Positions 52,184-62,569 are shown, counted from the stretch's first letter. The stretch is DNA of 64,000 nucleotides from Agromyces sp. G08B096 (GCF_040267705.1 NZ_CP158374.1:1426001-1490000); one strand, 5' to 3'. Translations and numbers: made by a program. Notes: generated by a model from the letters alone, not told the origin.

Positions 52184-54103
52184 GTGCGCTTCGTCTTCGC
52201 CATCGCGGCATTCGTCGCCGCGGCCGTGATGATCGGGCTCGGCATCGCCCAGCGCACCGTGTTCCTCGAGCCCGACAGCGTGTCGCTGCACGTCTCGGTC
52301 GACACCGGCGACGCCGACTACGTCGTCGTCGGGCCCGAGGCGCTCGGCGCCCACCCCGGCAAGCAGTCGCTCACGGTCGCAGGCGAGGGCTCGACGTACC
52401 TCGCGTACGGTCGGTCCTCCGACGTGGAGGCGTGGCTCGGCGACGAGCCGTACGCCCTCGTCGGGTTCGACGCCGAGGCGGGCGAGCTGACGAGCACGGT
52501 CGTCGACCCGGCCGAGGCGGAGGACGAGGGCGAGGCCGAGCCGGCCGAGACGCCGGCGCCGACCGCGACGCCCGCTCCCACCGAACCCGCAGCCACGACC
52601 GCACCGCCGGCCGACGCAGAGGCCGGCGCCGACGGCGACGCCGCCGCCGACACCACGCCCGCCGTGTCGCCCGCGGGCTCCGACCTCTGGCTCGACGAGC
52701 TCGCCGAAGACGGCCGGCTCAGCATGACGGTCGACGTGCCCGAGGGGATCTCCGTGCTGATCGCGTCGGGCAGCGAGGACCCGGTCCCCGACCGGGTCGC
52801 GATCGCGTGGCCGCTCGACAACGCGACCCCGTGGGTGGGCCCGCTCCTCACCGGCGGCACCATCGCGTTCCTCATCGGCGTGGCGCTGGTGATCTCGGGC
52901 ATCGTCCACCACCGCCGCTCCCGCGGGCCGCGCCGCAACCTGCCGAAGGGCAAATTGCCCCGCGCGCCGAAGCCGACCCGTCGCCAGGCTCAGCTCACGA
53001 GCGGCCGCCGGGCGTCGGGCGGGCGACGCGCGATGGTCGCGGGTCTCGCGCTGGTGCCCGCGCTCGCGCTCAGCGCCTGCTCGTCGGACTATTGGCCGAA
53101 CTTCGACGAGCTCGCCCCGGCGACGACGGCGCCGGCGACGCCCACCCCGACCCCCGGCGCCGACGACGAGCCCGCCGACGAGGCCGACGAGGTCGAGCCC
53201 GCGGTCACCGTGCCGCAGATGGAGCGCATCATGCGCAAGATCTCGGTCTCGGCGAAGGCGGCCGACGACGCGCTGGATGCCACGGCCGCCGCCGAGCGCT
53301 TCGCCGGCCCGGCGCTCCAGGCTCGGGAGACCAACTACAAGATCCGCGCGGTCATGCCGGAGCATCCCGCGCCGACCGTCATCCCGGCGTCGCCGCTGGA
53401 GATCACCCTGCCGCAGCAGTCGAAGGCGGGGGTCTGGCCGCGCACGGTGCTCGAGATCGTGAAGAACGGCGAGGACCCCGCGGTCGCGCCGTCCGCGCTG
53501 GTGCTCGTGCAGGAGTCGCCTCGCGAGAACTACAAGATCCTGTACGCGATGTCGCTCGTGCCCGACGCGGATCCGCCGGAGGTCGCGCCCGCCTCGATCG
53601 GCGCGCCGCTCGTGACCCCCGATTCGAAGCTGCTCGTGCTGCCGCCGAGCCAGGTGGCGGGCGCGTACGCCGATGTGCTGCTGCACGGCGACCAGTCGCA
53701 GTACGCGCCGATGTTCGACCTCGAGGGTGACGTGCTCTACGAGCAGCTCGGTCCGGCCGGCCAGCAGGCCGCCGACGCCGCCCTCCCGCCGACCGCGGAC
53801 ATCGCGTTCACCAACCAGCCCGGTGCCAGCCCGCCCATCGCCCTCGCGACGAACGACTCCGGCGCCATGGTGTCGGTGTCGATCGAGCAGACCGAGCGCG
53901 TGACGCCGAACGACGGCGGTACGATCGGATTCGAGCCCGGCGCCGGTCGCTCGCTCAGCGGCTTCACCGAGAAGAGCGCGAAGGGCGTGCAGCGCCAGGT
54001 CATCATCCAGATCCTCTTCTACGTGCCGGCCGTCGGCTCGGACGAGCAGGTCCGGGTGCTCGGCTGGTCGGAGAGCCTCATCGGAGCATCGGAGATCCCG
54101 TGA
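52184..54103 (+). CDS. Membrane protein fused in frame to a lipoprotein-like domain
   Basis: A 639-residue protein of unknown function. The N-terminal part has a signal/anchor helix (FVFAIAAFVAAAVMIGLGI), an extracytoplasmic domain with an acidic Pro/Ala/Thr stretch (about 110-165), and a membrane helix (VGPLLTGGTIAFLIGVALVISGIV). A basic loop leads to a second export-signal-like segment, MVAGLALVPALALSACSS (from Met284), with a perfect lipobox and Cys299. The rest (about 310-639) is a large extracytoplasmic domain. There is no stop in between; a separate lipoprotein could start at ATG 53033. GTG start 52184 with TGGAGG upstream. The stop overlaps the YbbN-like gene (GTGA). Confidence 0.75.
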   Translation: MRFVFAIAAFVAAAVMIGLGIAQRTVFLEPDSVSLHVSVDTGDADYVVVGPEALGAHPGKQSLTVAGEGSTYLAYGRSSDVEAWLGDEPYALVGFDAEAGELTSTVVDPAEAEDEGEAEPAETPAPTATPAPTEPAATTAPPADAEAGADGDAAADTTPAVSPAGSDLWLDELAEDGRLSMTVDVPEGISVLIASGSEDPVPDRVAIAWPLDNATPWVGPLLTGGTIAFLIGVALVISGIVHHRRSRGPRRNLPKGKLPRAPKPTRRQAQLTSGRRASGGRRAMVAGLALVPALALSACSSDYWPNFDELAPATTAPATPTPTPGADDEPADEADEVEPAVTVPQMERIMRKISVSAKAADDALDATAAAERFAGPALQARETNYKIRAVMPEHPAPTVIPASPLEITLPQQSKAGVWPRTVLEIVKNGEDPAVAPSALVLVQESPRENYKILYAMSLVPDADPPEVAPASIGAPLVTPDSKLLVLPPSQVAGAYADVLLHGDQSQYAPMFDLEGDVLYEQLGPAGQQAADAALPPTADIAFTNQPGASPPIALATNDSGAMVSVSIEQTERVTPNDGGTIGFEPGAGRSLSGFTEKSAKGVQRQVIIQILFYVPAVGSDEQVRVLGWSESLIGASEIP

Positions 54104-55032
54104 CGAATCCCATCCCGCCGTCGGCCGGCCTGCGCGGTGCGGTCGACCTGTCCTCGCTCGTCCAGCCCCAGCGCCAGGGGGATGCCGCGCCGTCGACGGG
54201 CGCGGACGACCGCATCGTGTTCGCGACCGACGACCAGGGCTTCGGCCCCGTCCTCGAGCTCTCGCGGACCGTGCCGGTGGTCGTGGTGCTGTGGGCGAGC
54301 TGGAGCGAGCAGTCGACCGCCCTCGTCGACACGCTCGACCGGCTCGTGCGCGCCCGTGCGGGTCGACTCGTGCTCGCCACGGTCGAAGCCGACCGCAGCC
54401 CGCAGCTCGTCCAGGCCCTGCAGGCGCAGGCCGTGCCGACGGTCGTCGCCCTCGTGGCCGGACAGCCCGTGCCGCTCTTCCAGGGCGTGCAGCCCGACGA
54501 CGTGATCGAGCAGGTGTTCGACCAGCTCCTGCAGCTCGCCGGCCAGAACGGGGTCACGGGCACGGTCGACGCCGGTGCCGAGGGCACGGCCGAGCCGGCC
54601 GAGCCCGCTGAGGCACCGCTGCCGCCGCTGCACCAGGAAGCGTACGACGCGATCTCCCGGGGCGACTACGCCGCGGCGTCCGCGGCGTACCGCACGGCGA
54701 TCGCGCAGGACCCGCGCGACGCGCTCGCGGTCGCCGGCCTCGCGCAGGCGAACCTCCTCGGCCGGCTGCAGGGCAAGACGCTCGACGAGATCCGCAACGC
54801 CGCGGCGGCGAACCCCGACGACCTCGACGCGCAGCTGGATGTCGCGGACCTCGACCTCTCGGGCGGTCACGTCGACGACGCGTTCGCACGTCTGCTCGAC
54901 CTCTTCCCGTCGCTGGACGCGGCGGGCAAGTCGCGGGTCCGCGAGCGCCTCATCGAGCTCTTCGAGGTGGCCGGCACCGACGACCCGCGGGTCGCGGCGG
55001 CACGGCGCCGACTGGCGAACCTGCTCTACTGA
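54100..55032 (+). CDS. YbbN/CnoX-like thioredoxin-fold protein with TPR-like repeats
   Basis: A 310-residue cytoplasmic protein. The thioredoxin fold (about 45-150) has VVVLWASWSEQSTALVDTLDRLV where an active thioredoxin has WCGPC: both cysteines are missing, so it cannot do disulphide chemistry. The C-terminal half (HQEAYDAISRGDYAAASAAYRTAIAQDPRDA, DLDAQLDVADLDLSGGHVDDAF) is the helical TPR-like region of YbbN/CnoX co-chaperones, which hand substrates to GroEL/DnaK. Function here is inferred from architecture. GTG start overlaps the preceding stop (GTGA). Confidence 0.88.
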   Translation: MTNPIPPSAGLRGAVDLSSLVQPQRQGDAAPSTGADDRIVFATDDQGFGPVLELSRTVPVVVVLWASWSEQSTALVDTLDRLVRARAGRLVLATVEADRSPQLVQALQAQAVPTVVALVAGQPVPLFQGVQPDDVIEQVFDQLLQLAGQNGVTGTVDAGAEGTAEPAEPAEAPLPPLHQEAYDAISRGDYAAASAAYRTAIAQDPRDALAVAGLAQANLLGRLQGKTLDEIRNAAAANPDDLDAQLDVADLDLSGGHVDDAFARLLDLFPSLDAAGKSRVRERLIELFEVAGTDDPRVAAARRRLANLLY

Positions 55033-55097
55033 CGCCGGGCGGTCGAACCGCCGTCCTGCACGCAGCACCGGCAGGGGGTGCCAGGGGCCCCGGCGTC
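55031..55097. terminator. Branched inverted repeat between YbbN-like gene and glgB
   Basis: GACGCCGGG (55031-55039) pairs with CCCGGCGTC (55089-55097), enclosing smaller hairpins (CGGT-CGA-ACCG at 55040-55050 and GCACC...GGTGC near 55065-55081). It spans the gap between two convergent genes and can terminate both. Confidence 0.55.
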
Positions 55098-55098
55098 G

Positions 55099-57321
55099 TC
55101 AGCCGTCGAAGCGGAACCAGACCGCGCCGAGCGGCGGCAGGGTGAACGTCGCGGAGGCGGGACGGCCGGCCCACAGGGCATCCGTCGCATCGACCGCGCC
55201 GAGGTTGCCGACGCCGGAGCCGCCGTACTCCGCGGCATCCGAGTTCAGCACCTCCGTCCACCGGCCGGGCTGCGGGAGTCCCAGCCGGAATCCGTGATGG
55301 GGGACGCCGGCGAAGTTCACGATGCAGAGCAGCGGCGTGCGGTCGCGGTCGAAGCGGAGGAACGCGACGACGTTCTCGGCCGCCGCGCCGCCTTCGACCC
55401 ACTGGAAGCCCTCGGAATCGTCGTCGAGCTGCCAGAGGGCCGGGGTCTCCCGGTAGAGCCGGTTCAGGGCGCCCACGAACTCGGCGAGCTGCCGGTGGCT
55501 CGGCTGGTCGAGGATCCACCAGTCGAGCCCGCGCTCCTCGCTCCACTCAGAGAGCTGCCCGAACTCCTGCCCCATGAACAGCAGCTGCTTGCCGGGGTGC
55601 GCCCACATGAACGCGAGGTAGGCGCGCACGTTCGCGAGCTGCTGCCAGTGATCGCCCGGCATCTTCCGCACGAGCGAGCCCTTGCCGTGCACGACCTCGT
55701 CGTGGCTGATCGGCAGGATGAAGTGCTCGCTGAACGCGTAGAGGAACGAGAACGTGAGGTCGTGGTGGTGGTGGTGCGACCGGTACAGCGGGTCGACCTG
55801 CACGTACTGGAGGGTGTCGTGCATCCACCCCATGTTCCACTTGTACCCGAACCCGAGGCCGCCCGATGAGGTCGACGCCGTCACGCCCGGCCACGACGTG
55901 GACTCCTCGGCGATCATGACGATGCCGGGGTTCCGCTTGTAGGCGGTCGCGGTCGCCTCCTGCAGGAAGGCGATGGCCTCGAGGTGCTCGCGTCCGCCGT
56001 GGATGTTCGGCACCCACTCGCCGTCCGCCCGCGAGTAGTCGAGGTAGAGCATGGACGCGACGGCGTCGACCCGGAGGCCGTCGACGTGGAACTCCTCGAG
56101 CCAGAACAGGGCGTTGGCGACGAGGAAGTTGCGCACCTGGGGGCTGCCGTAGTCGAAGACGTACGTGCCCCAGTCGGGCTGCTCGCCGCGTCGCGGGTCG
56201 GGATGCTCGTAGAGCGGAGCGCCGTCGAAGCGGGCGAGCGCCCAGTCGTCCTTCGGGAAGTGGCCGGGCACCCAGTCCATGATCACGCCGATGCCGGCCT
56301 GGTGCAGCCGGTCGATGAGGTGGCGCAGATCGTCGGGGGAGCCGAACCGGCTGGTCGCCGCGTAGTACCCCGTGACCTGGTACCCCCACGAGCCGCCGAA
56401 CGGATGCTCCGCCAGCGGCATGAACTCCACGTGGGTGTAGCCCAGCCACTGCACGTACTCGATGAGCTCGTCGGCGACGTCGCGGTAGCCGCGTCCGGGG
56501 CGCCAGGAGCCGAGGTGGAGCTCGTAGATGCTCATGGGTCCGTCGTGCGGGTTGGTGCCGGCACGGCGGGACATCCACTCGCCGTCGCCCCACACGTACG
56601 AGCCGTCGTCGGCGATGACCGAGGCGGTCGCGGGGGCGACCTCGGCGCGGCGGGCCATGGGGTCGGCCTTCATGATCCACCGTCCGTCTGCGGTGAGCAG
56701 TTCGAACTTGTACGTCGCGCCGGGTTCGAGGTCGGGGACGAACAGCTCCCACACGCCCGAGGCGCCCATGCTGCGCATCGCGTGACCGGCGCCGTCCCAG
56801 CGGTTGAAGTCGCCGACCACGCGCACGGCGCGGGCGCGCGGCGCCCAGACCGTGAAGGCGGTGCCGCGGACCTCGCCGCCGGCGCCCCAGTGCTCGCGAT
56901 GGTGCGCGCCCAGCGCGCGCCAGAGCTCCTCGTGCCGGCCCTCGCGGATGAGGTGGAGGTCGAGCTCGCCGATGGTGGGCGCGAACCGGTACGGGTCATC
57001 GGCGACCCATTCGCCGCCGTCCGCGTATCGGGCCCGGATGCGGTACCCGACGGGGCCGAAGCCGTCGGCGCCCGCCCAGACGCCGTGCCCGAGGTGGTGC
57101 AGCGGGACCACGCGGCCGTCGTCGAGGACGGCATCGACCGCGGCCGCGAGCGGCCGGCGCGTGCGGATGACGGTGTGCGGGCCGGGTGCGCCGGGCAGGT
57201 CGAACCCGTGCTGGCCGAGCACGGCATGCGGGTCGGCGTGCCGGCCCTCGGCGATGGCGGCGAGCACGTCGTCAGGGACGGCGGGCCCAGGGAATGGGAA
57301 GGGCGTGGGCTCAGGAGGCAT
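55099..57321 (-). CDS. glgB: 1,4-alpha-glucan branching enzyme
   Basis: Creates alpha-1,6 branches in glycogen. 740 residues: N1 and CBM48 domains ([15 protein letters not shown]..., [24 protein letters not shown]), GH13 catalytic domain with [31 protein letters not shown] (nucleophile Asp), [14 protein letters not shown] (acid/base Glu) and [20 protein letters not shown] natural run of five His occurs in [20 protein letters not shown]. The start ATG 57321 lies inside the glgE 3' end (11-base overlap), so both are translated from one mRNA. Start is supported by GGAGCCTGAG-type spacing and the family N-terminus. Confidence 0.96.
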   Translation of the reverse strand: MPPEPTPFPFPGPAVPDDVLAAIAEGRHADPHAVLGQHGFDLPGAPGPHTVIRTRRPLAAAVDAVLDDGRVVPLHHLGHGVWAGADGFGPVGYRIRARYADGGEWVADDPYRFAPTIGELDLHLIREGRHEELWRALGAHHREHWGAGGEVRGTAFTVWAPRARAVRVVGDFNRWDGAGHAMRSMGASGVWELFVPDLEPGATYKFELLTADGRWIMKADPMARRAEVAPATASVIADDGSYVWGDGEWMSRRAGTNPHDGPMSIYELHLGSWRPGRGYRDVADELIEYVQWLGYTHVEFMPLAEHPFGGSWGYQVTGYYAATSRFGSPDDLRHLIDRLHQAGIGVIMDWVPGHFPKDDWALARFDGAPLYEHPDPRRGEQPDWGTYVFDYGSPQVRNFLVANALFWLEEFHVDGLRVDAVASMLYLDYSRADGEWVPNIHGGREHLEAIAFLQEATATAYKRNPGIVMIAEESTSWPGVTASTSSGGLGFGYKWNMGWMHDTLQYVQVDPLYRSHHHHHDLTFSFLYAFSEHFILPISHDEVVHGKGSLVRKMPGDHWQQLANVRAYLAFMWAHPGKQLLFMGQEFGQLSEWSEERGLDWWILDQPSHRQLAEFVGALNRLYRETPALWQLDDDSEGFQWVEGGAAAENVVAFLRFDRDRTPLLCIVNFAGVPHHGFRLGLPQPGRWTEVLNSDAAEYGGSGVGNLGAVDATDALWAGRPASATFTLPPLGAVWFRFDG

Positions 57322-59377
57322 GCGGGCTCCCGTCCGCGTCGGCCCTCGCCGCGCCGGCGGGGGAGGCGTCGGGTCGCCGCACCACGTGCAGGATGTGCGC
57401 CGGCCGGGTGAACGCGTCGAGCCGGACGTAGTTCGACGCGCCCCACTCCCAGCGCTCGCCCTCGACGAGGTCTTCGACGGTGTACCGCGCCCCCGGCTCG
57501 AGGCCGAGCGCCGCGAGGTCGAGGTGCACGGTGGTCTCTCGCACCGAGTGCGGGTCGACGTTGGCGACGACGATGATCGTGTCATCGACTCCCGTGCCGG
57601 TGAACCGGGCCTCGAGGTGCTTCGAGTACGCGAGGACCTGGTCGTCGTCGGTCGGGTGCACCGTCAGGTTCCGGAGCTGCTGCAGGGCCGGATGCTCCCT
57701 CCTGATGCGGTTCAGGATGCCGAGGTAGAGCGCCAGCGATCGCCCTTCGGCCTCCGCGGCGGCGAAGTCGCGCGGCTTGTACTCGTACTTCTCGTTGTCG
57801 ATCGCCTCTTCGGCGCCCGGGCGCGCGACCGATTCGAACAGCTCGAAGCCGGCGTACACGCCCCACGTCGGGGCGGCGGTCGCAGCGATGGTCGCCCGCA
57901 CCGTGAAGGCGGCCGGACCGCCGAACTGCAGGTACTCGGTCAGGATGTCGGGGGTGTTCACGAAGAGGTTCGGCCGGAGGAAATCGGCCGTCTCGGTGGC
58001 GAGGCCCGTGAGGAACTCCTCCAGCTCGCCCTTCGTGTTCCGCCAGGTGAAGTACGTGTACGACTGCTGGAACCCCGCGGCGGCGAGCGACTGCATCATC
58101 GCCGGCCGGGTGAAGGCCTCGGCGAGGAACACGACGTCGGGCGCTTCGGCGTTGACGGCCGCGATGAGGCGTTCCCAGAACGACAGCGGCTTGGTGTGCG
58201 GGTTGTCGACGCGGAAGATGCGCACGCCCTGCGCCATCCAGTGCCGGACGATCCGCAGCACCTCGGCGAAGATGCCCTCGGGGTCGTCGTCGAAGTTCAC
58301 CGGGTAGATGTCCTGGTACTTCTTCGGCGGGTTCTCCGCGAAGCGGATGCTGCCGTCGGGCAGCACGGTGAACCATTCGGGATGCTCGGCGACCCACGGG
58401 TGGTCGGGCGAGGCCTGCAGCGCGAGGTCGAGCGCGACCTCGATGCCCTGGGCCGCCGCCTCCCGCACGAATGCGCGGAAGTCGGCGAGCGTGCCGAGGT
58501 CGGGGTGGATCGCGTCGTGGCCGCCGGTGGAGCCGTCCGAGAGCGGGCCGCCGATCGCCCACGGCGAGCCCGGGTCGTGGGGCCCCGGATCGAGAGTGTT
58601 GTTGCGACCCTTGCGGTTCGTCACGCCGATCGGATGGATCGGCGGCAGGTAGACGACGTCGAAGCCCATCGCCGCGACGCCCGCGAGCCGCTTCGCGGCG
58701 GTGCGGAAGGTACCCGATCGCCAGCTGCCGTCCTTCAGCCGCTTCGCCCCCTCCGACCGCGGGAAGAACTCGTACCAGCTGCCGACGCCCGCGCGCCGAC
58801 GTTCGACGAGCAGCTGCCGCGGCTCGGACGAGCTCGAGAGGCGGGTGAGGGGGTGGGCGTCGAAGACGTCGAGGAGGGGGTCGTCGACGAGCGCCCGGCG
58901 TGCGGCCGGCGAGGCATCCGTGTCGCGGAGGCGGGCGGCGAGCGCCGTGAGCCGGGTGCGGAGCGAGCGCGGGCGGGATGCCTCCGCGGCGGCGCGCTCG
59001 AGGAGGCGGGCGCCGAGCTCGTACATCAGCGGGGCATCCACGCCGGCGTCGATCTTCACCGCCGCGTCGTGCCGCCAGGTCGCGATCTCGTCGCCGAACC
59101 CGTCGACGTGCCAGCGCCAGCGGCCCGTCTCGTCGAGCCGGACGCGCACCTCCCAGCGGTCGGTGCCCGGGGCGACGAGCGACATGCGGTGGGTCGTCGT
59201 CTCGCCGGACGGCGAGGTCAGCACGAGCATCGCCCCGACGGCGTCGTGCCCCTCGCGGAACACCGTCGCGGCGAAGGGCACCACCTCGCCCTCGAAGGCC
59301 TTCGGGGTCCACCGCGGGTCGGGCGCGGCGGGGGCGAGCCGGATCACCGGGATGCGGTGCGGTGCGGGGCTGGTCAC
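57311..59377 (-). CDS. glgE: Alpha-1,4-glucan:maltose-1-phosphate maltosyltransferase
   Basis: GH13_3 enzyme that extends alpha-glucans using maltose-1-phosphate. 688 residues. Family marks: N-terminal [111 protein letters not shown] (nucleophile Asp), [13 protein letters not shown] (acid/base Glu), SYTYFTWRN and [14 protein letters not shown]. No pep2/treS is adjacent; a TreS-like gene is at 5.3-7.0 kb. GTG start 59377 with TACGGT seven bases before, suggesting leaderless translation. First of glgE-glgB. Confidence 0.97.
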   Translation of the reverse strand: MTSPAPHRIPVIRLAPAAPDPRWTPKAFEGEVVPFAATVFREGHDAVGAMLVLTSPSGETTTHRMSLVAPGTDRWEVRVRLDETGRWRWHVDGFGDEIATWRHDAAVKIDAGVDAPLMYELGARLLERAAAEASRPRSLRTRLTALAARLRDTDASPAARRALVDDPLLDVFDAHPLTRLSSSSEPRQLLVERRRAGVGSWYEFFPRSEGAKRLKDGSWRSGTFRTAAKRLAGVAAMGFDVVYLPPIHPIGVTNRKGRNNTLDPGPHDPGSPWAIGGPLSDGSTGGHDAIHPDLGTLADFRAFVREAAAQGIEVALDLALQASPDHPWVAEHPEWFTVLPDGSIRFAENPPKKYQDIYPVNFDDDPEGIFAEVLRIVRHWMAQGVRIFRVDNPHTKPLSFWERLIAAVNAEAPDVVFLAEAFTRPAMMQSLAAAGFQQSYTYFTWRNTKGELEEFLTGLATETADFLRPNLFVNTPDILTEYLQFGGPAAFTVRATIAATAAPTWGVYAGFELFESVARPGAEEAIDNEKYEYKPRDFAAAEAEGRSLALYLGILNRIRREHPALQQLRNLTVHPTDDDQVLAYSKHLEARFTGTGVDDTIIVVANVDPHSVRETTVHLDLAALGLEPGARYTVEDLVEGERWEWGASNYVRLDAFTRPAHILHVVRRPDASPAGAARADADGSPHAS

Positions 59378-59384
59378 GTCTCCG

Positions 59385-59390
59385 ACCGTA
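59385..59390 (-). promoter_or_regulatory. -10 hexamer of glgE-glgB
   Basis: Minus strand TACGGT ends seven bases before the GTG at 59377. The divergent glgP hexamer is at 59484-59489, so both promoters share this 119-base region. Confidence 0.45.
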
Positions 59391-59483
59391 GCGCGTCGTC
59401 CAGCCGAGCGGCACGGGCTCGCGGCGCGGCGACGGAGCCCGCCCGTGTGACGCGCCGTTCACACGGCCGTCACCCGGCGCCCA

Positions 59484-59489
59484 TAGTGT
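59484..59489 (+). promoter_or_regulatory. -10 hexamer of glgP
   Basis: TAGTGT ends seven bases before the GTG at 59497 and overlaps an upstream in-frame GTG (59488), which therefore cannot be the start. Confidence 0.45.
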
Positions 59490-59496
59490 GGGACGG

Positions 59497-62064
59497 GTGA
59501 AGCCGATCCGGAAGTTCACCGTCCGCGCCGTCGTCCCCGCCGCGCTGGGGGCCCTCGACGAGCTCGCCGGCAATCTGCGCTGGTCGTGGCACGAGCCGAC
59601 CCGGCGCGTGTTCGAGCACATCGATCCCGCCGGGTGGGCGGCATCCGGTCGCGACCCGGTCGCGTTCCTCGGCGCCGTCGATCCGGCACGCCTCGACGAG
59701 CTCGCCGCCGACGAGGGCTTCGTCGCCTGGGCCGAACGCGAGCGCGCCGAACTGCGGGCCTACCTCGACGAACCGCGCTGGTACCAGAGCCTCGGCGACG
59801 ACGCTCCGCGGAGCATCGCGTACTTCTCGCCGGAGTTCGGCATCACCGAGGCGCTGCCGCAGTACTCGGGCGGGCTCGGCATCCTCGCCGGCGATCATCT
59901 CAAGGCGGCGAGCGACCTCGGCGTGCCGATCCTCGGGGTCGGGCTGTTCTATGCGGCCGGCTACTTCTCGCAGTCCATCTCTCCCGACGGGTGGCAGCAG
60001 GAGCGCTACCCCGTGCAGGACCCCGACGGGCTCCCGCTCTCACTCCTCCGCCGCCCCGACGGCACCGCCGTGCAGGTGACGCTCGGCCTTCCCGACGATC
60101 GCGCCCTCGCCGCCCGGGTGTGGCGCGCCCGGGTGGGCCGGGTCACCCTGCTCCTGCTCGACACCGACGTGCCCGCGAACCCCGACGAGCTCCGCGCCGT
60201 CACCGACCGGCTCTACGGCGGCGGCGGCGAGCACCGGCTCCTGCAGGAGCTGCTCCTCGGCATCGGCGGCGTCCGCGCCATCCGCGCGTGGGCGGAGCTC
60301 GCGGGGCAGCCCGAGCCCGAGGTGTTCCACATGAACGAGGGTCATGCGGGCTTCCTGGGGCTCGAGCGCATCTCCGAGCTCATCGCCGGCGGGCTGAGCT
60401 TCCCCGAGGCACTGCAGCTCGTGCGGGCGTCGACGGTGTTCACGACGCACACGCCGGTGCCGGCGGGCATCGACCGGTTCGACCGCGGACTCGTCGAGCG
60501 GTACTTGACGAACACCCTGCTGCCCGGCGTGCCCCCGGCGGATGCCCTCGCCCTCGGCGTGGAGCCCGGCGCCGACCCGGCGACGAGCCCGTTCAACATG
60601 GCTGTGATGGGCCTTCGGCTCGCCCAGCATGCCAACGGCGTCTCGAAGCTGCACGGTGAGGTCAGCCGGCGCATGTTCGGCTCGCTGTGGCCGGGGTTCG
60701 ACGCCGACGAGGTGCCCATCACCTCGGTGACGAACGGCGTGCACGCCCCAACCTGGACCGACCCCGCCCTGCTCTCGCTCAGCGAGCAGGTGCTGGGCTC
60801 GGCCGACCCCGAGCACGCCGACTGGTCGAGCGCCGCACTCGATGACGCCGAACTGTGGTCGGTGAAACGTCGCATGCGGCTGCAGCTCGTCGAGGAGGCC
60901 AGGCGCCGGCTCGCCGCCGCCTGGTCGGCCCAGCACGCCGGGGCTCCGGCACCGGAGTGGATCGGCAACGTCCTCGACCCCGATGCGCTGACGGTCGGCT
61001 TCGCGCGCCGGGTGCCGACGTACAAGCGGCTGACGCTCATGCTCCAGGACCCCGAGCGGTTCGCGGCGATCCTCACCGACCCCGATCGACCCGTGCAGTT
61101 CGTGGTGGCCGGCAAGTCCCATCCCGCCGACGACGAGGGCAAGCGCCTCATCCAGCAGCTCGTGCAGTTCGCCCAGCGGCCCGAGCTCCGCGAGCGGATC
61201 GTCTTCCTGCCCGACTACGACATGGGCATGGCGAGCGTGCTCTACCCGGGCTGCGACGTGTGGCTCAACAACCCGCTGCGGCCCCTGGAAGCCTGCGGGA
61301 CCTCCGGCATGAAAGCGGCGATGAACGCCGCGCTCAACCTCTCCATCCTCGACGGCTGGTGGGCGGAGTCCGCCGGGGAGGACTACGGGTGGGTCATCCC
61401 GTCCGCCGACGCCTCGGCCGACGCGGCCGAGCGCGACGCCGTCGAGGCGGACGCACTGTACGACCTGCTCGAGCACGACGTCACGCCCCGCTTCTACGAC
61501 CGCGACTCCGATGACGTGCCGCGCGACTGGGTCGGCATGCTGCGCCGGACGCTTGCCGGGCTGGTGCCCGAGCTCGGCGCCGACCGGATGGTGCGCGAGT
61601 ACGTCGACCGCCTCTACCGGCACGCCTGGCGGCACGCCGTCGCCATGGGCGCCGACCATGCGCGGGGCGCGCGCGAGCTCGCGGCGTTCGGTGCCAGGCT
61701 CCGCGCGGCGTGGCCGCAGGTCGCGGTGGTCCATGTCGAGTCGGGCGGCATCGACGCGCCGCAGGTCGGCGACGAGGTGCGGCTGCGCGCCCACGTCGAA
61801 CTCGGGGAGCTCTCGCCCGACGACGTGCAGATCGAGGTGGTCTTCGGTCGGGCCACGGCGGACGAGACCATCTCGTCGCCGCGCCGCGAGGCGCTCGAGC
61901 TGACGAGCGACCCGGATGCCCCCGGCCCGCGGGTCTACGCGGGCCGCCTGGTGCTCGATCGGGCCGGCGCCTTCGGCTACACCGTCCGGGTCATCCCGCG
62001 GCATCCGCTGCTGCAGAGCGCCGCCGAACTCGGGCTCGTCGCCCTCCCGCCGTCGGGGGAGTAG
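59497..62064 (+). CDS. glgP: Alpha-glucan (maltodextrin/glycogen) phosphorylase
   Basis: PLP-dependent GT35 enzyme releasing glucose-1-phosphate from alpha-glucan ends. 855 residues, of the shorter archaeal/actinobacterial type (TIGR02094-like). Marks: MKPIRKFTVRAVVPAALGALDELAGNLRWSWHEPTR, YFSPEFGITEALPQYSGGLGILAGDHLKAASDLGVP, HMNEGHAGFLGLERI, TTHTPVPAGIDRF, TSVTNGVHAPTW, RRVPTYKRLTL, and the PLP lysine in GTSGMKAAMNAALNLSILDGWW. A C-terminal beta domain (about 740-855) follows. Start GTG 59497 chosen from promoter position and the family N-terminus (MKPIRKF). Confidence 0.95.
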   Translation: MKPIRKFTVRAVVPAALGALDELAGNLRWSWHEPTRRVFEHIDPAGWAASGRDPVAFLGAVDPARLDELAADEGFVAWAERERAELRAYLDEPRWYQSLGDDAPRSIAYFSPEFGITEALPQYSGGLGILAGDHLKAASDLGVPILGVGLFYAAGYFSQSISPDGWQQERYPVQDPDGLPLSLLRRPDGTAVQVTLGLPDDRALAARVWRARVGRVTLLLLDTDVPANPDELRAVTDRLYGGGGEHRLLQELLLGIGGVRAIRAWAELAGQPEPEVFHMNEGHAGFLGLERISELIAGGLSFPEALQLVRASTVFTTHTPVPAGIDRFDRGLVERYLTNTLLPGVPPADALALGVEPGADPATSPFNMAVMGLRLAQHANGVSKLHGEVSRRMFGSLWPGFDADEVPITSVTNGVHAPTWTDPALLSLSEQVLGSADPEHADWSSAALDDAELWSVKRRMRLQLVEEARRRLAAAWSAQHAGAPAPEWIGNVLDPDALTVGFARRVPTYKRLTLMLQDPERFAAILTDPDRPVQFVVAGKSHPADDEGKRLIQQLVQFAQRPELRERIVFLPDYDMGMASVLYPGCDVWLNNPLRPLEACGTSGMKAAMNAALNLSILDGWWAESAGEDYGWVIPSADASADAAERDAVEADALYDLLEHDVTPRFYDRDSDDVPRDWVGMLRRTLAGLVPELGADRMVREYVDRLYRHAWRHAVAMGADHARGARELAAFGARLRAAWPQVAVVHVESGGIDAPQVGDEVRLRAHVELGELSPDDVQIEVVFGRATADETISSPRREALELTSDPDAPGPRVYAGRLVLDRAGAFGYTVRVIPRHPLLQSAAELGLVALPPSGE

Positions 62065-62068
62065 CGGG

Positions 62069-62569
62069 TCAGCGCTGACGCGCGATCGGCGCGTAGCGGC
62101 CGGCCGTGACCGCGAGCAAGTCGTCGGGCGCGAGCTCCACGTCGAAGCCGCGACGCCCGCCCGAGACCAGGATGGTCTCGCACAGGATGGCCGACTCGTC
62201 GAGCACGGTCGGCAGCGCCGTCTTCTGTCCGATCGGGCTGATGCCGCCGACGACGTACCCGGTGCGGCGTTCGGCGGTCGCCGGATCGGCGAGCTCGGCG
62301 CGCTTCCCGCCGACGGCGGCCGCCAGCGCCTTCAGGTCGAGCTGCTGCGCCACGGGCACGATACCGACGGCGAGCGGGCCGCCGTCGACCGTGGCGAGGA
62401 GGGTCTTGAACACGCGCTCGGGGTCGACGCCGAGCTTCTCGGCCGCCTCGAGGCCGAAGGCCGCGGCGCGAGGGTCGTGCTCGTAGGCGTGCGCCCGGAA
62501 GGCGATGCCGGCCGCCTGGAGGGCGACGGTCGCCGGCGTGCCGGCGGAGGCATCCGTTCGCCTCGTCAT
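62069..62569 (-). CDS. ybaK: YbaK/EbsC-type Cys-tRNA(Pro) deacylase
   Basis: Trans-editing enzyme that hydrolyses mischarged Cys-tRNA(Pro). 166 residues: FRAHAYEHDPRAAAFGLEAAEKLGVDPERVFKTLLA, VGIVPVAQQLDLKALAAAVGGKRAELADP, TGYVVGGISPIGQKTALPTVLDESA, ILVSGGRRGFDVELAPDDLLAVT. The catalytic-site Lys (FKTL) and the GGISP(I/F)G motif are intact. Start ATG 62569 overlaps the glgX stop (ATGA), so it is translated with glgX although functions differ. It converges with glgP with only four bases between stops. Confidence 0.94.
   Translation of the reverse strand: MTRRTDASAGTPATVALQAAGIAFRAHAYEHDPRAAAFGLEAAEKLGVDPERVFKTLLATVDGGPLAVGIVPVAQQLDLKALAAAVGGKRAELADPATAERRTGYVVGGISPIGQKTALPTVLDESAILCETILVSGGRRGFDVELAPDDLLAVTAGRYAPIARQR

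Noticed and set aside
54230..54340. Active thioredoxin
   Set aside because: The WCxxC motif is replaced by WASWSEQS, so no redox cysteines remain.
55740..55790. Vector-derived poly-His tag in glgB
   Set aside because: The five His codons lie inside a conserved GlgB segment where other family members also have His-His, so the run is natural.
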